Shown here: piece by piece, positions 33,531-42,644 of the stretch | How positions within the stretch are numbered: position 1 is the stretch's first letter | Layout: each line of letters starts with the position of its first letter | From: G965213525 sp965213525 | GTDB taxonomy: Bacteria > Actinomycetota > Acidimicrobiia > Acidimicrobiales > Poriferisodalaceae | Length of the DNA stretch: 64,000 bases | Assembly (NCBI GenBank): GCA_965213525.1 | Contig: OZ243889.1 | Span: forward strand, 372,001-436,000 | Reading direction: 5' to 3' | Made by a program: the position numbers and the translations under genes | Notes under the pieces: model-generated | Databases searched by the model: none | What the model was told of the DNA's origin: nothing | The model's input: only the letters and a program-made list of their open reading frames with translations

Positions 33531-34323
33531 GCTCGTCGATGCGTTCGAGCACAGGGGCGGGCAGCCGGGCGAGGGTCCGGTCGACGGGGTCGGTGCAGAT
33601 CACGGTTCGGCCCTGGGCCAGGCCACAGACGATGCCCGCCGCCGTGTCGTCGGGGGAGCGGACGTAGCTGCGCTCGACCGCCCGCCCCAACCGGGACGTC
33701 GGGGCCAGGGCGACGCCGAGCGCATCGGCCAGCATCGGCGTGCGCACCGGCCCCGGGATCGCCAACGCCGCACGCACCCCCCGGCGGCGCACCTCGCGAT
33801 CGGCGGCGCGGGTGAGCGAGGTGACGAAGGACTTGCTGGCGCCGTAGAGCGCCAGGTTCGCCATCGGCGCGACCCCGGCGGTCGAGGAGATGTTGACGAC
33901 CAACCCACGTCCCCGGGCGACGAAGGCCGCCAGCGCCTGCCTCGTCAGCTCGGCCAGGGCCACGACGTCCACGGCCAGGATCTCCTCGGCCCGTGCGGGG
34001 TCGAGCTCGTGCAGGGGGCCGTGGGTGGCCACGCCCGCGCTGTTGACCACGACGGTCGTCGCCGCGTCGTCGAGGCGAGCGCCGATTCGCCCCAGGTCAT
34101 CGGGGCGAGCGAGGTCGGCGGTGACCACCTCACACGTGCGGCCGACGCCTTCCACGGCGGCTGCGGTCGCCGCAAGCCGCTCGGGGGATCGGCCGGTGGC
34201 CACGACGTCGAGGCCCCGGCGGGCCAGGGCGAGCGCCACCGCCGCCCCGATCCCCGACGAGGCCCCCGTGACGATCGCGGTCGTGTCCGCCAGCGGCGCC
34301 AGCAGATCAGGCCGACGCCTCAT
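33469..34323 (-). CDS. SDR-family reductase coupled to the acyl-ligase/ACP/oxoamine synthase gene
   Basis: 284-residue classical SDR. NADP motif IVTGASSGIGAAVALALARR with VVATGRS after beta-2 (Arg favours NADP), VVNSAGVATHGPL, catalytic Ser in VNISSTAGVAPM and YGASK with catalytic Tyr and Lys. The C-terminal helix region after 225 is basic. It resembles DltE/3-ketosphinganine-reductase-type SDRs. Its ATG overlaps the stop of the upstream multidomain gene (ATGA), so the two are translated together and it most likely reduces the ketone made by the oxoamine synthase. That role is inference. Its 3' end overlaps the alanine dehydrogenase gene by 62 bases on the opposite strand. Confidence 0.85.
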   Translation of the reverse strand: MRRRPDLLAPLADTTAIVTGASSGIGAAVALALARRGLDVVATGRSPERLAATAAAVEGVGRTCEVVTADLARPDDLGRIGARLDDAATTVVVNSAGVATHGPLHELDPARAEEILAVDVVALAELTRQALAAFVARGRGLVVNISSTAGVAPMANLALYGASKSFVTSLTRAADREVRRRGVRAALAIPGPVRTPMLADALGVALAPTSRLGRAVERSYVRSPDDTAAGIVCGLAQGRTVICTDPVDRTLARLPAPVLERIDELSIALLTGRRHRARRRRRAR

Positions 34324-37300
34324 CCGCGCTCGGCCGGCGGGGAGATCTCGGCCATCGCCTCGACCGCCCGATCGATCTCGGCGGCGGTGTTGGCCGCGGT
34401 GACCGTGAAGCGGACGCCGCCTCGGTCCAGGGGCATGGCTGGGAACACCGACGGCGTGATGACCAGGTCGTGGCGCCAGAGGGTCTGACAGGCGCGGGCC
34501 ACCGCGTCGAGCCCGCCGATCTCGACGTTGACGATCGGGAGGTCGATGTCGCCGGCGACCCGGTGGCCGGCCTGACCCAGACCCGTCGTGAGGCGCCGCG
34601 TCAGGCGGTGGAGTCGGCGGCGCAGCTCGTCGCCGTGCGCAGCGGTGACGTCGAGACCGGCCAGCGCGGTGGCCAGGCTGGCCACGGGCACCGGGCCCCC
34701 GAACACGAGGGTGTCGGCCGTGCGCAGCTGGGGGCGGGTGCGCTCGTCGCAGGTCACGAACGCACCCATCGACGACATCGCCTTGGACAGACCAGCCACG
34801 TACACGATCGATCCGTGGTCGATGCCGGCGTGGGCGAGCACGCCCCGGCCGCCGCGGCCGTAGGGGGTGGAGCCGTCGGGGTGCGAACCGAGCACGCCGT
34901 AGCCGTGGGCGTCGTCGACGTAGAGCGTGGCGCCGTGGGCCTCGCACGCCTTGGCGAGCGCCTGGATCGGGGCGGTCGTGCCCGACATCGAGTACACGCC
35001 GTCGACGACCACCACCACGGGGTGGCGGGTCGCCTGCTCCAGGCGGCGTTCGAGGTGAGCGACGTCGTCGTGGGCGAACGTCGTGACGACGGCGCCCCCG
35101 GCCGAGGCGAGGGCGGCCGCGGCGTGCAGGGAGGCGTGGGCAGCGGAGTCGACGAGCACCGTGCCCCGCCCGGCCAGCCGGGGCAGCACCCCGGCGTGCA
35201 ACAGGGTCACGGTCGGGAACACCACGACGTCGGGCGCACCGACGTGCTCGGCGAGGCGCTCCTCGAGGGCGCGGTAGGGGGCTGGGCTGGCCACGGCCCG
35301 GGTCCAGCTCGGATGGGTCCCCCAGCGGCTGACCATCGGCCCGATCGCTGCGGCCACGTCGGGATGCAGGTCGAGCCCGAGGTAGTTGCACGAGGCGAAG
35401 TCGGTGCGCCACCTGCCGTCGATCAGCACCTGGCGACCCCGTTGGTCGGCGACGTCGAGGTGCAGCTGGGGGATCGACGCCTGCAGCTCGGCGAGGCGGT
35501 GGGCGATGCCGTCTCGGGGCCCGCGCCCGTGCTCGACGCAACGGCGCAGATCGTCGACCGTCTGGACCTCGGCCAGGCGCTGCTCGTCGATGCCGAGGGC
35601 ACAGGACTCCTCGAGCGCCACGGCGATCTCGAGCACCTCGACCGAGTCGACGCCGAGATCGTCGACGAGGTGGTGACCGAGCGCGGGCACCAGATCGCTG
35701 CCCCTGCGGCGCAGGTGCTCGCCCAGCAGGCTGAAGAGCGTCTCGGTGACCGAGGCGCCGTGGGCTGGGGATCGGGTGTGAGCCGGGGCTGGGGCTGCGG
35801 CTCGCCCGGCGCAGATGCGGTCGTCGACGCCGGTACTCGGCCCGCTGGCGGGGTTCGCGCCGGTCACCGGCTCGACGACCAGGTCGCGCTCGGCGGCGAT
35901 GCGCAGCTCGTCGCGCCCGAGGGCGGCCCTGATGGCGGCGTGCTGCTTCTTGCCCGACGTGGTGCGAGGCAGCGATCCGGCCGTCACGATCACGACGCGC
36001 TCCACGGGGGGTCGAAGCCGAGCGGCGGCGGTGGCCACGACCTCGAGGCGGGCCGAGGTGTCCTCGCGTCGATCGGCCTCGACGATGGCGGCGATGCGGC
36101 CCCGCCCGGCCCGCAGGTCGTCATCGAGGACGACGACCCGGTCGAGGCTCACCCCGGCGTCGCGGGCCAGGCGCAGCTCGAGGGCGCCCGAGCTGTGGTT
36201 GTGCCCGTGGCGGATGATCACCTGCCGGGTGCGTTCGACGATCGCCAGCTCGCCCTGGAACCAGAAGCCGAGGTCGCCGGTGTCGATGCCGGACTCGGCA
36301 TCGATGCCGCTCACCGTGGCGTCGGCCTGTCGGTAGCCCGGTGACGACGACGGGCCCCCCACGACGATCCGACCGATGACGCCGTCGGCGGTGACGGGGA
36401 CGCCGTCGGCGTCGAGCACGTCGATCGCCGCCCCCTCCACCGGTTCGCCGACCAGGCACACCTCGACCCGCTGGTCATCGGCGCCGGGACCCGAGCCGGT
36501 GCCGGCCGGCAGGTCGGTGGCGACATCGACGACCTCGACGTCACCCAGGCGGCCGAGGCCTGCGAGCTCGTCGGCGTCGACCAACACCGATCGCGCCGGG
36601 CGCCCCCTCGGCGCTGCGGTGACCGCCAGCACCGATTCGGCCAGACCGTAGGCCGGGGCCGGGTTGTCCGGTGACAGCCCGGCGGCGGCGAAGCGGCGGG
36701 CGAACGCCCGAAGGGTCGACGTCGAGATCGGCTCGGCGCCGCAGTACAGCGCCCGCATCGGCGACAGGTCAAGACCAGCCGGGTCTGCACCGCGACGCAG
36801 GACGAGGTCATAGGCGAAGTTCGGCGCTGCAGACATCGTTGCCCTGGTGTCTGACATCGCCCGCAGCCACGACATCGGGTCGGCGAGGAAGTCGAAGGGG
36901 GCCATGAGGTGCAGGTCGATGCGTTGGACGAGGGCGTACAGGGCCATGCCGGCCAGGCCCATGTCGTGGTAGAGCGGCAGCCACGACACGACGGCCTCTG
37001 CGGCGTCGCCCGGGCGCACGCCTGCAGTCGCAGCGATCGCCGCCATGTTGGCGAACAGGTTGGCGTGGGTGACCGCCACCGCCTTGGGCAGCTCGGTCGA
37101 TCCCGAGGTCATCTGCAGGTAGGCGACGTCGTCGGCGTCGACGGCCATCGGCGTGCACCACCCGTCGGCGGCGCGCCCCACCCGGACCACCTGGTCGGCC
37201 AGGCCGGCGGGGATGCGAGGGGAGTGGTCGCCGACGACGGCGACGACAGGATCGCCGAGCACCGTCTGGAGCGCACCGAGGCGAACGGCTGCCCGGTCGG

Positions 37301-37607
37301 CGTCGTCGAAGGCCGGCCGTGCCGGCGCCACGACCGGCAACCCGCCCACGGCCACGGCGCCCAGCAGACCGGCGAGCACGTCGGTGCCGTCACGCCCGAG
37401 GACGATGACCGGTCGCCCCCGCTCGACGCCCCCCTCGGCCAGGCATCCCCCGGTGCGCAGCGCCCGTTCGCACAGCTGGCGATGCGACACCTCGGCGAAG
37501 CCGCCGTCTCGGCGACGGTAGGTCCCGACGGTGCGGTCGGTCGGCGCCCCGTCGAGGTCGGCGACGAGCTCGACGAGGCTGCCGATGCGGGTGACCGGGT
37601 GCGACAC
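34320..37607 (-). CDS. Fused fatty acyl-AMP ligase / acyl carrier protein / PLP alpha-oxoamine synthase
   Basis: 1095 residues, three enzymes in one chain. Residues about 1-570: acyl-AMP ligase with YLQMTSGSTELPKAV (A3, near 163), SWLPLYHDMGLAG and DTGDLGFWFQGELAIVERT typical of FAALs, and the C-terminal Lys in LPRTTSGKKQH. About 595-690: acyl carrier protein, phosphopantetheine Ser655 in DLGVDSVEVLEIA. About 705-1090: alpha-oxoamine synthase with DSAAHASLHAA, VDDAHGYGVLG and PLP Lys942 in AGLSKAMSSMG. Expected reaction: activate a fatty acid, load it on the ACP, condense it with an amino acid (Ser, Gly or Ala) losing CO2. GTG 37607 follows GAGGAGG. The coupled SDR would reduce the ketone. 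It parallels the separate sphingolipid proteins AasR, AcpR and Spt of Caulobacter. Confidence 0.88.
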   Translation of the reverse strand: MSHPVTRIGSLVELVADLDGAPTDRTVGTYRRRDGGFAEVSHRQLCERALRTGGCLAEGGVERGRPVIVLGRDGTDVLAGLLGAVAVGGLPVVAPARPAFDDADRAAVRLGALQTVLGDPVVAVVGDHSPRIPAGLADQVVRVGRAADGWCTPMAVDADDVAYLQMTSGSTELPKAVAVTHANLFANMAAIAATAGVRPGDAAEAVVSWLPLYHDMGLAGMALYALVQRIDLHLMAPFDFLADPMSWLRAMSDTRATMSAAPNFAYDLVLRRGADPAGLDLSPMRALYCGAEPISTSTLRAFARRFAAAGLSPDNPAPAYGLAESVLAVTAAPRGRPARSVLVDADELAGLGRLGDVEVVDVATDLPAGTGSGPGADDQRVEVCLVGEPVEGAAIDVLDADGVPVTADGVIGRIVVGGPSSSPGYRQADATVSGIDAESGIDTGDLGFWFQGELAIVERTRQVIIRHGHNHSSGALELRLARDAGVSLDRVVVLDDDLRAGRGRIAAIVEADRREDTSARLEVVATAAARLRPPVERVVIVTAGSLPRTTSGKKQHAAIRAALGRDELRIAAERDLVVEPVTGANPASGPSTGVDDRICAGRAAAPAPAHTRSPAHGASVTETLFSLLGEHLRRRGSDLVPALGHHLVDDLGVDSVEVLEIAVALEESCALGIDEQRLAEVQTVDDLRRCVEHGRGPRDGIAHRLAELQASIPQLHLDVADQRGRQVLIDGRWRTDFASCNYLGLDLHPDVAAAIGPMVSRWGTHPSWTRAVASPAPYRALEERLAEHVGAPDVVVFPTVTLLHAGVLPRLAGRGTVLVDSAAHASLHAAAALASAGGAVVTTFAHDDVAHLERRLEQATRHPVVVVVDGVYSMSGTTAPIQALAKACEAHGATLYVDDAHGYGVLGSHPDGSTPYGRGGRGVLAHAGIDHGSIVYVAGLSKAMSSMGAFVTCDERTRPQLRTADTLVFGGPVPVASLATALAGLDVTAAHGDELRRRLHRLTRRLTTGLGQAGHRVAGDIDLPIVNVEIGGLDAVARACQTLWRHDLVITPSVFPAMPLDRGGVRFTVTAANTAAEIDRAVEAMAEISPPAERG

Positions 37608-37665
37608 GGGGGTGACCTCCTCAACTGACGCACCCAGAGTGGCCGTTCCGACGCCGTTCGTCAGG

Positions 37666-40600
37666 TCAGCTCTCTGAGATGATTGCCAGCTCGGGCGTCG
37701 GGGGCCGCGTGGTCGCACGTTCGTAGAGCCCGGCGACGTCGCCGAGCGGGGCAGGCTTGGCGACGAGGAAGCCCTGGAACTGGTCGAAGCCCAGCTCTCG
37801 CAGCGCGTCGAGGCCCGAGAGGTCCTCGACGCCCTCGGCCACCGTGGTCAGGCCGAGCGAGGTGCACATGTCCACGATGGACCCCAGCTGCACCCGGGCG
37901 CGGTGCGGGTCATCGCCGTCGAGCCCCATCACCAGGGAGCGGTCGACCTTGACCATGTCGAAGGGCAAGCGCTGCAGGGCGGCGTAGGTGGCGTACCCGC
38001 TGCCGAAGTCATCAGCGGCCAGGTGCACGCCGAGTGCCCTCAGGGCCTCGAGACGGGCGTGTGCGTCTCGGTCGGCCCGGGCCTCCTCGGTGAGCTCGAC
38101 GGTCAGGCGCTCGGCCGCCAGACCTGTGGCGGCCAAGGCGTCGGCGATGAACTCGACGGTGCCCGGGGCCACCAGCTCCTGCACCGACAGGTTGACGTGC
38201 ACGGTCGGTCCGTGCGCTTCGGGCCAGCGCTCGGAGAAGTCGGTGATGGCCCGACCGATCACGTGACGTCCGAGGGCGACCATGAGGCCGCTCACCTCGG
38301 CGACGGGCAGGAAGCGGCCCGGGCTGATCGTGCCCAGCTCGGGGTGGTTCCACCTCACGAGAGCCTCGAAGCCGATGACCGCTGAACCGTCGATGGACAC
38401 GACCGGCTGGTAGTGCACGACGATCTGGTCGTTGCCATCGAGTGCCGCCGAGAGGTCGTCGCGCAGACGCAGGCGAGCGAGGTGGTCGTCGGCGATCGAG
38501 GGGTCGAAGATGGTGACGGCCTCGTCGTGAGCGGTCCGGCTGCGGTCCATGGCCAAGCCGGCGTCGCGCAGCAGCACCTCGGCGGTGAGGGCGCTGCCCG
38601 GGCTCGTCGAGGCCACCCCGGCGCTCAAGGAGACGATCCGGTCGGTGTCGGCGGCCAGCTTGACCGTGAGCGGGCTCAGCCGGTCGATCAGGTCGCAAGC
38701 CTCGTCGGACGGTCGGCGCAACAACATGGCGAACTCGTCCGCGCCGATCCGGGCGACGGTCTCGTTGGGTTCGAGGGCGCCGTCGAGCACCGCAGCGACC
38801 TGGCGCAAGACGCCATCACCTGCCGCTCGCCCGGCGGTGTCGTTGATGCCGCCGAAGTCGTCGACGTCGATCGACACCACGGTGATGGGGTCATCGGGGT
38901 CAGGCAGGCGCAGTGCTGAGGCGAGGCGCTGCTCGAGCAGCGTGCGGTTGGGAAGGTTGGTGAGCGAGTCGTGCAGGGCGCGGTGCCGGAGGTCCTCGGT
39001 GAGCCGGGCGCGGGTGGTGACGTCGCGGGCGTTCACGACGATGCCGCCCACCGCAGGCTCGTCGCGCAGGTCGGTGAGGTGCACCTCGAAGGTGGCTTCG
39101 GCGTGCTCGCCGACCCGCCAGCGCATCTCCATCGGCGATGCCGTCACGTGGGCCCCGGCCACCGCGTCTTCGAGGCGCTGCGCGTCTGCGCTCACCGCCA
39201 GGCTCGACACGCGACGACCGACGAGGCGGTCGGCCTCGACGCCAACCAGGGCCTCGCTGTTCGGCCCGACGTAGGTCAACACCGCAGCGTCGTCGACCAC
39301 GGCGATGAAGTCGGCCGAGTGCTGGACGAGCGCCCGGAACTTCGCCTCCTGCTGGGCCAGCCGCTGCTCCTCCTGGCGACGTTCGGTGACGTCGCGTGCG
39401 TTCACCACGAAGGTCGACGCGGTGCCCTCGGCGTCCTGGCCGCCGCTCAGCGACGACCGCGTGCCCTCGATCCAGCGGGTCCCCGACGGGGTGGTGACCC
39501 TCACCGCCGTCGTCGTGCCGGGACGAGCGCACAGCAGCTCCCGGTCCTCAGGTACCACGAGTGATACGAGCGAGCTGCCGACCACGGTGCGATCTCTGAA
39601 GAGCCGCTCGGCCGACGGGCTGGCGAAGGTGCAGATGCCGTCCTCGACCACCATGACGAGATCTGAGGAGCCCTCGATCATGCGTCGGAACTGGCGTTCG
39701 TGCTGGCGCCGGTGGCGGGCCTGCGCCACCTCGGCGGCAGCGGTGGCCAGCGACATCGTCGAAGCGAGCGCGGCGAGGGCGCCGACGAGGTCGTCGGTGA
39801 CCTCGTCGGTGACCACGGCGACGGCGGCTCGCATCTCGCTCGTCGTCATGGCGCACACCACGACCCATCGCCCGTCGGCACGTGGGCCACAGCGCACGGC
39901 CTCACCCCGTCGCCGGCTCTCCAGCGCGCCCTCGATCAGGGCCGCGGAGTCTGCGTCGCGGGGCGGCGACGAGCCGTCGCCCCGCACGATCACCCACTCG
40001 TCGTCCGGTCGCCACAGCATCTTGGCGTGACCGCTGCGACCGGGCGGCACGAGCGCCCCGGCGGCATCCAACCCGGCCCGCAGGGCGTCATCGACGGTCT
40101 CGGCTGCGACGAGGTCGGCGACGACCTGGCGCTGCACACGCTCGATCTCCGCGGCGCGCTCGTAGCGGCGGACCATGTCGTGCAGGCGGGCCAGGACGAA
40201 CACGGTGGAGGCCGCCCAGGCGACGATCACGGCGGCGATCGCGGCCGTACGGGTCTCTGGCACCAGCGCCCAGAGCACCACCGTCGGGGTGAGCGCCCCG
40301 ACCCCGAGGATGACGAGCCGGCGACGGGTCAGCTCGGGAACTGCGTCCTGGGCGGGGGCAGAGACGAGGCGCATGGAGGGGTGCAGCGCTGCCGCCCCGC
40401 AACACGCCGTGGCCACCCCGGAGCACACCGTCATGACGGTCCCAGCGATGCCCACGGACGCGCCCGAGTCGACGAGCACGGCGGAGATGTCGACCACGAA
40501 GACGGCGAACGCAGCGCCCGCCAGCAGCCTGGTGCTGGGGTTGCGGGCGCCCGGGCTGAACGCCAGGCGGGCGATCTGGGCGCAGAACAGCATCGTCAGC

Positions 40601-41130
40601 AGGGAGAAGACGACGGTGCCGACCCGAGCGGGGATGCCGGCGGAGCTGTCAGCGACCCAGGGCAGGAGCAGCCCGGCCCACAGGACCGAGCCGAGGGCCA
40701 GCACGATCACCGTGGCGTCGAGCAGCGCAGCGCGGTCGACCTTGGCGCCCAGGGTGCGGCGGCGGACGAGGCGGACCGCGGCGGTGATCATGGCGATGTA
40801 GCCGAGCCCGTCGATGACGCACGCCGCGCAGGGGACCGTGGGCGGGACCACCTCGGCGACGACGCCGCCGAGGAGGAAGGCGGCGGCGGCGACCCCGAAG
40901 AGCCGCCAGGGCAGCGGGTCGACCGGGCGGTACCGGCGGATGCCGGCGCGCAGGGCCAGCAGCGCCCAGCAGCCGGTGAGGGCGCTGGTGATCTCGGCGG
41001 CGGCGACATCGATCGTCGCGGTCACCGCAAGCGCAACGACCCACGCGACGCACCAGTGGATCGACGAGCGGGGACCGGTCACCCGGTTCCGTCGGACGCC
41101 GGTCCGGGGTCGTGAGGGCGCCGACGTCAT
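37666..41130 (-). CDS. Membrane PAS-PAS-GGDEF-EAL cyclic-di-GMP protein
   Basis: 1154 residues. About nine predicted membrane helices occupy residues 25-330. A soluble region (about 345-480) that may be GAF-like, two PAS domains (RRMIEGSSDLVMVVEDGICT and FRALVQHSADFIAVVDD), a GGDEF domain and an EAL domain follow. The GGDEF signature reads RIGADEFAML (second Gly replaced by Ala), so cyclase activity is doubtful. The EAL domain keeps FEALVRWNHP, VHVNLSVQEL, ELTEEA, AADDFGSGYA, MVKVDRSL and VAEGVE, the residues needed for phosphodiesterase activity. It lies 58 bases upstream of the FAAL-ACP-AOS gene on the same strand and may share its transcript. Confidence 0.9.
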   Translation of the reverse strand: MTSAPSRPRTGVRRNRVTGPRSSIHWCVAWVVALAVTATIDVAAAEITSALTGCWALLALRAGIRRYRPVDPLPWRLFGVAAAAFLLGGVVAEVVPPTVPCAACVIDGLGYIAMITAAVRLVRRRTLGAKVDRAALLDATVIVLALGSVLWAGLLLPWVADSSAGIPARVGTVVFSLLTMLFCAQIARLAFSPGARNPSTRLLAGAAFAVFVVDISAVLVDSGASVGIAGTVMTVCSGVATACCGAAALHPSMRLVSAPAQDAVPELTRRRLVILGVGALTPTVVLWALVPETRTAAIAAVIVAWAASTVFVLARLHDMVRRYERAAEIERVQRQVVADLVAAETVDDALRAGLDAAGALVPPGRSGHAKMLWRPDDEWVIVRGDGSSPPRDADSAALIEGALESRRRGEAVRCGPRADGRWVVVCAMTTSEMRAAVAVVTDEVTDDLVGALAALASTMSLATAAAEVAQARHRRQHERQFRRMIEGSSDLVMVVEDGICTFASPSAERLFRDRTVVGSSLVSLVVPEDRELLCARPGTTTAVRVTTPSGTRWIEGTRSSLSGGQDAEGTASTFVVNARDVTERRQEEQRLAQQEAKFRALVQHSADFIAVVDDAAVLTYVGPNSEALVGVEADRLVGRRVSSLAVSADAQRLEDAVAGAHVTASPMEMRWRVGEHAEATFEVHLTDLRDEPAVGGIVVNARDVTTRARLTEDLRHRALHDSLTNLPNRTLLEQRLASALRLPDPDDPITVVSIDVDDFGGINDTAGRAAGDGVLRQVAAVLDGALEPNETVARIGADEFAMLLRRPSDEACDLIDRLSPLTVKLAADTDRIVSLSAGVASTSPGSALTAEVLLRDAGLAMDRSRTAHDEAVTIFDPSIADDHLARLRLRDDLSAALDGNDQIVVHYQPVVSIDGSAVIGFEALVRWNHPELGTISPGRFLPVAEVSGLMVALGRHVIGRAITDFSERWPEAHGPTVHVNLSVQELVAPGTVEFIADALAATGLAAERLTVELTEEARADRDAHARLEALRALGVHLAADDFGSGYATYAALQRLPFDMVKVDRSLVMGLDGDDPHRARVQLGSIVDMCTSLGLTTVAEGVEDLSGLDALRELGFDQFQGFLVAKPAPLGDVAGLYERATTRPPTPELAIISES

Positions 41131-41149
41131 CGTGGCGCCGACGCCGTGG

Positions 41150-41947
41150 TCAACCGGTCGAGGTCAGCTCCCGGCGCGCCGCGGTGTCGAAGTGGTCGGC
41201 GTCGAGGGTGAAGCGGCCGTCGCTCACCGTGTGCAGCGTCCAGCCGGCGAGGGAGCCGGCGGGCAGGTGACAGGTCCACTGCGACCACGCGACCGTGTCC
41301 TCACCGGCGGCGTCGACGAGCTCGAAGGTGATGTCTCGCTCGGGCATCCCCTCTTGCATCCGTTCGAGGAAGCCCCGGATCTGCTCGGAGCCGTCGAAGC
41401 GTCCGGCGACCACGTCGGTGAAGACGGCGTCCTCGGCGAACAGCTCGGCGAGCTCGGCGTAGCGGCCCTGGTCCTGGATGGACCAGAAGCGCCGAACCAC
41501 GTCGAGCGCCGGGCCTCCCCCGCCCTCGGCCCCGCCGAGCAGGCCTGCGGCGCCGGCGAGGTCGGGGCGCCGGGCGTCGGGGCCGGCCACCTCGGCGTAG
41601 GCCAGCGGGTCGACGTAGTCAGCGACGGCGCACACCATCCCGTCGCGCAGGCGGTAGAGGCTCTGGCCCGGCACCCGGCGGTCGTCGCCGAAGGCCATCA
41701 CCCACGTCGCCCACCCGGTGTGCGTGTCACCCACCGACGTCCACTCCTCGAAGCGACCGCCCGAGGCGGGCACGCTCTGCTCCATGTGCTCCATGAACGA
41801 CCGGATCGCCTCCTGGCCACGCTGGGGGCCGTAGAACGGGTCGTAGTAGACGGCGTCGTCGGTGAACAGCTCGACGAGGCGGGTGTAGCGCTGGTCGTCC
41901 TCGACGGCCCCGAAGCGGTCGATGGTCTCAGCAGCAGGTCCCCTCAT
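41150..41947 (-). CDS. Tandem SnoaL/NTF2-like domain protein
   Basis: 265 residues holding two copies of an NTF2-like fold: first FGAVEDDQRYTRLVELFTDD with QEAIRSFMEHMEQSVP, second FWSIQDQGRYAELAELFAED with EQIRGFLERMQEGMPE. The halves are clearly duplicated. The cone-shaped pocket binds small hydrophobic ligands; members are isomerases, hydrolases or unknown, and catalytic identity cannot be told here. The frame stays open upstream but ATG 41947 starts directly at the first repeat. It is 19 bases downstream of nothing but faces the EAL gene start on the same strand. Confidence 0.8.
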   Translation of the reverse strand: MRGPAAETIDRFGAVEDDQRYTRLVELFTDDAVYYDPFYGPQRGQEAIRSFMEHMEQSVPASGGRFEEWTSVGDTHTGWATWVMAFGDDRRVPGQSLYRLRDGMVCAVADYVDPLAYAEVAGPDARRPDLAGAAGLLGGAEGGGGPALDVVRRFWSIQDQGRYAELAELFAEDAVFTDVVAGRFDGSEQIRGFLERMQEGMPERDITFELVDAAGEDTVAWSQWTCHLPAGSLAGWTLHTVSDGRFTLDADHFDTAARRELTSTG

Positions 41948-42045
41948 GGCCGCAGCGTAGCCAGCACGCCCCCGCCGGTGGCCGGTCTGCTCGCCGGTCG
42001 GTCGGTTGCGACGGGACGGGTGGACCCGGTCGCGCTGGCGACCGC

Positions 42046-42609
42046 TCAGCCGGCCGAGGACGACACCTTGTAGGTGGCGGTCCCGGTGGCCACCAGCTGA
42101 CCCTCGGGGGCGGTGCGCACCTCGGCGGCGGTGAACACGATCGAGCGGCCCCGCTTCACCACCCACCCCTCGGCGACGAGGTCCTCGTCGATGACCGCAC
42201 CGAGGTAGCGGACGCCGAGCTCGATGGTCGAGAAGCTGCGCTGGTCGTCGTAGCCCACCCCGATGGCGGGCACGACGACCGAGTCGATGAGGGTGGCCAC
42301 GACGCCGCCGTGGACGACGCCGGCCGGCTGGTGCAGTTCGGACCGGAAGGCCAGGCGCAGCCGGGCGTAGCCGTCCAGGACGGCGTCGAGCTCGAAGCCG
42401 ACGAGGTGGGGGAAGTAGGGCCCCCCCTCGGTGGTGGGGAAGTTGTCCCACCTGGCGGCGCGCCCCGGGTCGGCAGGGCCGAAGCGGGCGGCGTTGGGGG
42501 CGACTCGGGCGAGGGTGTCGGCGTCCACGAGCCCGCCACCGTAGGCGGGTCGCCCCTGGTCCACGACCCCTGAGGAGATCCCGCTGCGGTCATCGCCGTT
42601 CACCGCCAC
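42046..42609 (-). CDS. PaaI-family hotdog thioesterase
   Basis: 187 residues. A polar N-terminus of about 65 residues is followed by a hotdog fold with GFELDAVLDGYARLRLAFRS, HQPAGVVHGGVVATLIDSVV (the HGG substrate loop) and FSTIELGVRYLGAV. These enzymes hydrolyse acyl- or aryl-CoA thioesters. The likely start is GTG 42609 (or GTG 42603). Divergent from the S9 peptidase with only 35 bases between, so the promoters must be compact. Confidence 0.82.
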   Translation of the reverse strand: MAVNGDDRSGISSGVVDQGRPAYGGGLVDADTLARVAPNAARFGPADPGRAARWDNFPTTEGGPYFPHLVGFELDAVLDGYARLRLAFRSELHQPAGVVHGGVVATLIDSVVVPAIGVGYDDQRSFSTIELGVRYLGAVIDEDLVAEGWVVKRGRSIVFTAAEVRTAPEGQLVATGTATYKVSSSAG

Positions 42610-42632
42610 GCCGTCGACGAGGTGGGTGCCGC

Positions 42633-42644
42633 TACGGTCATCGG
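42633..42644 (+). promoter_or_regulatory. Leaderless-type -10 element of the S9 peptidase gene
   Basis: TACGGT at 42633-42638, six bases before the GTG start. Confidence 0.5.

Noticed and set aside
39687..39700. GGAACTGGCGTTCG, a one-mismatch SOS box
   Set aside because: It lies in the middle of the PAS/EAL coding region, far from any start; likely chance or codon-driven.
37666..41130. Calling the GGDEF-EAL protein a diguanylate cyclase
   Set aside because: The signature is GADEF, so only phosphodiesterase activity is supported.
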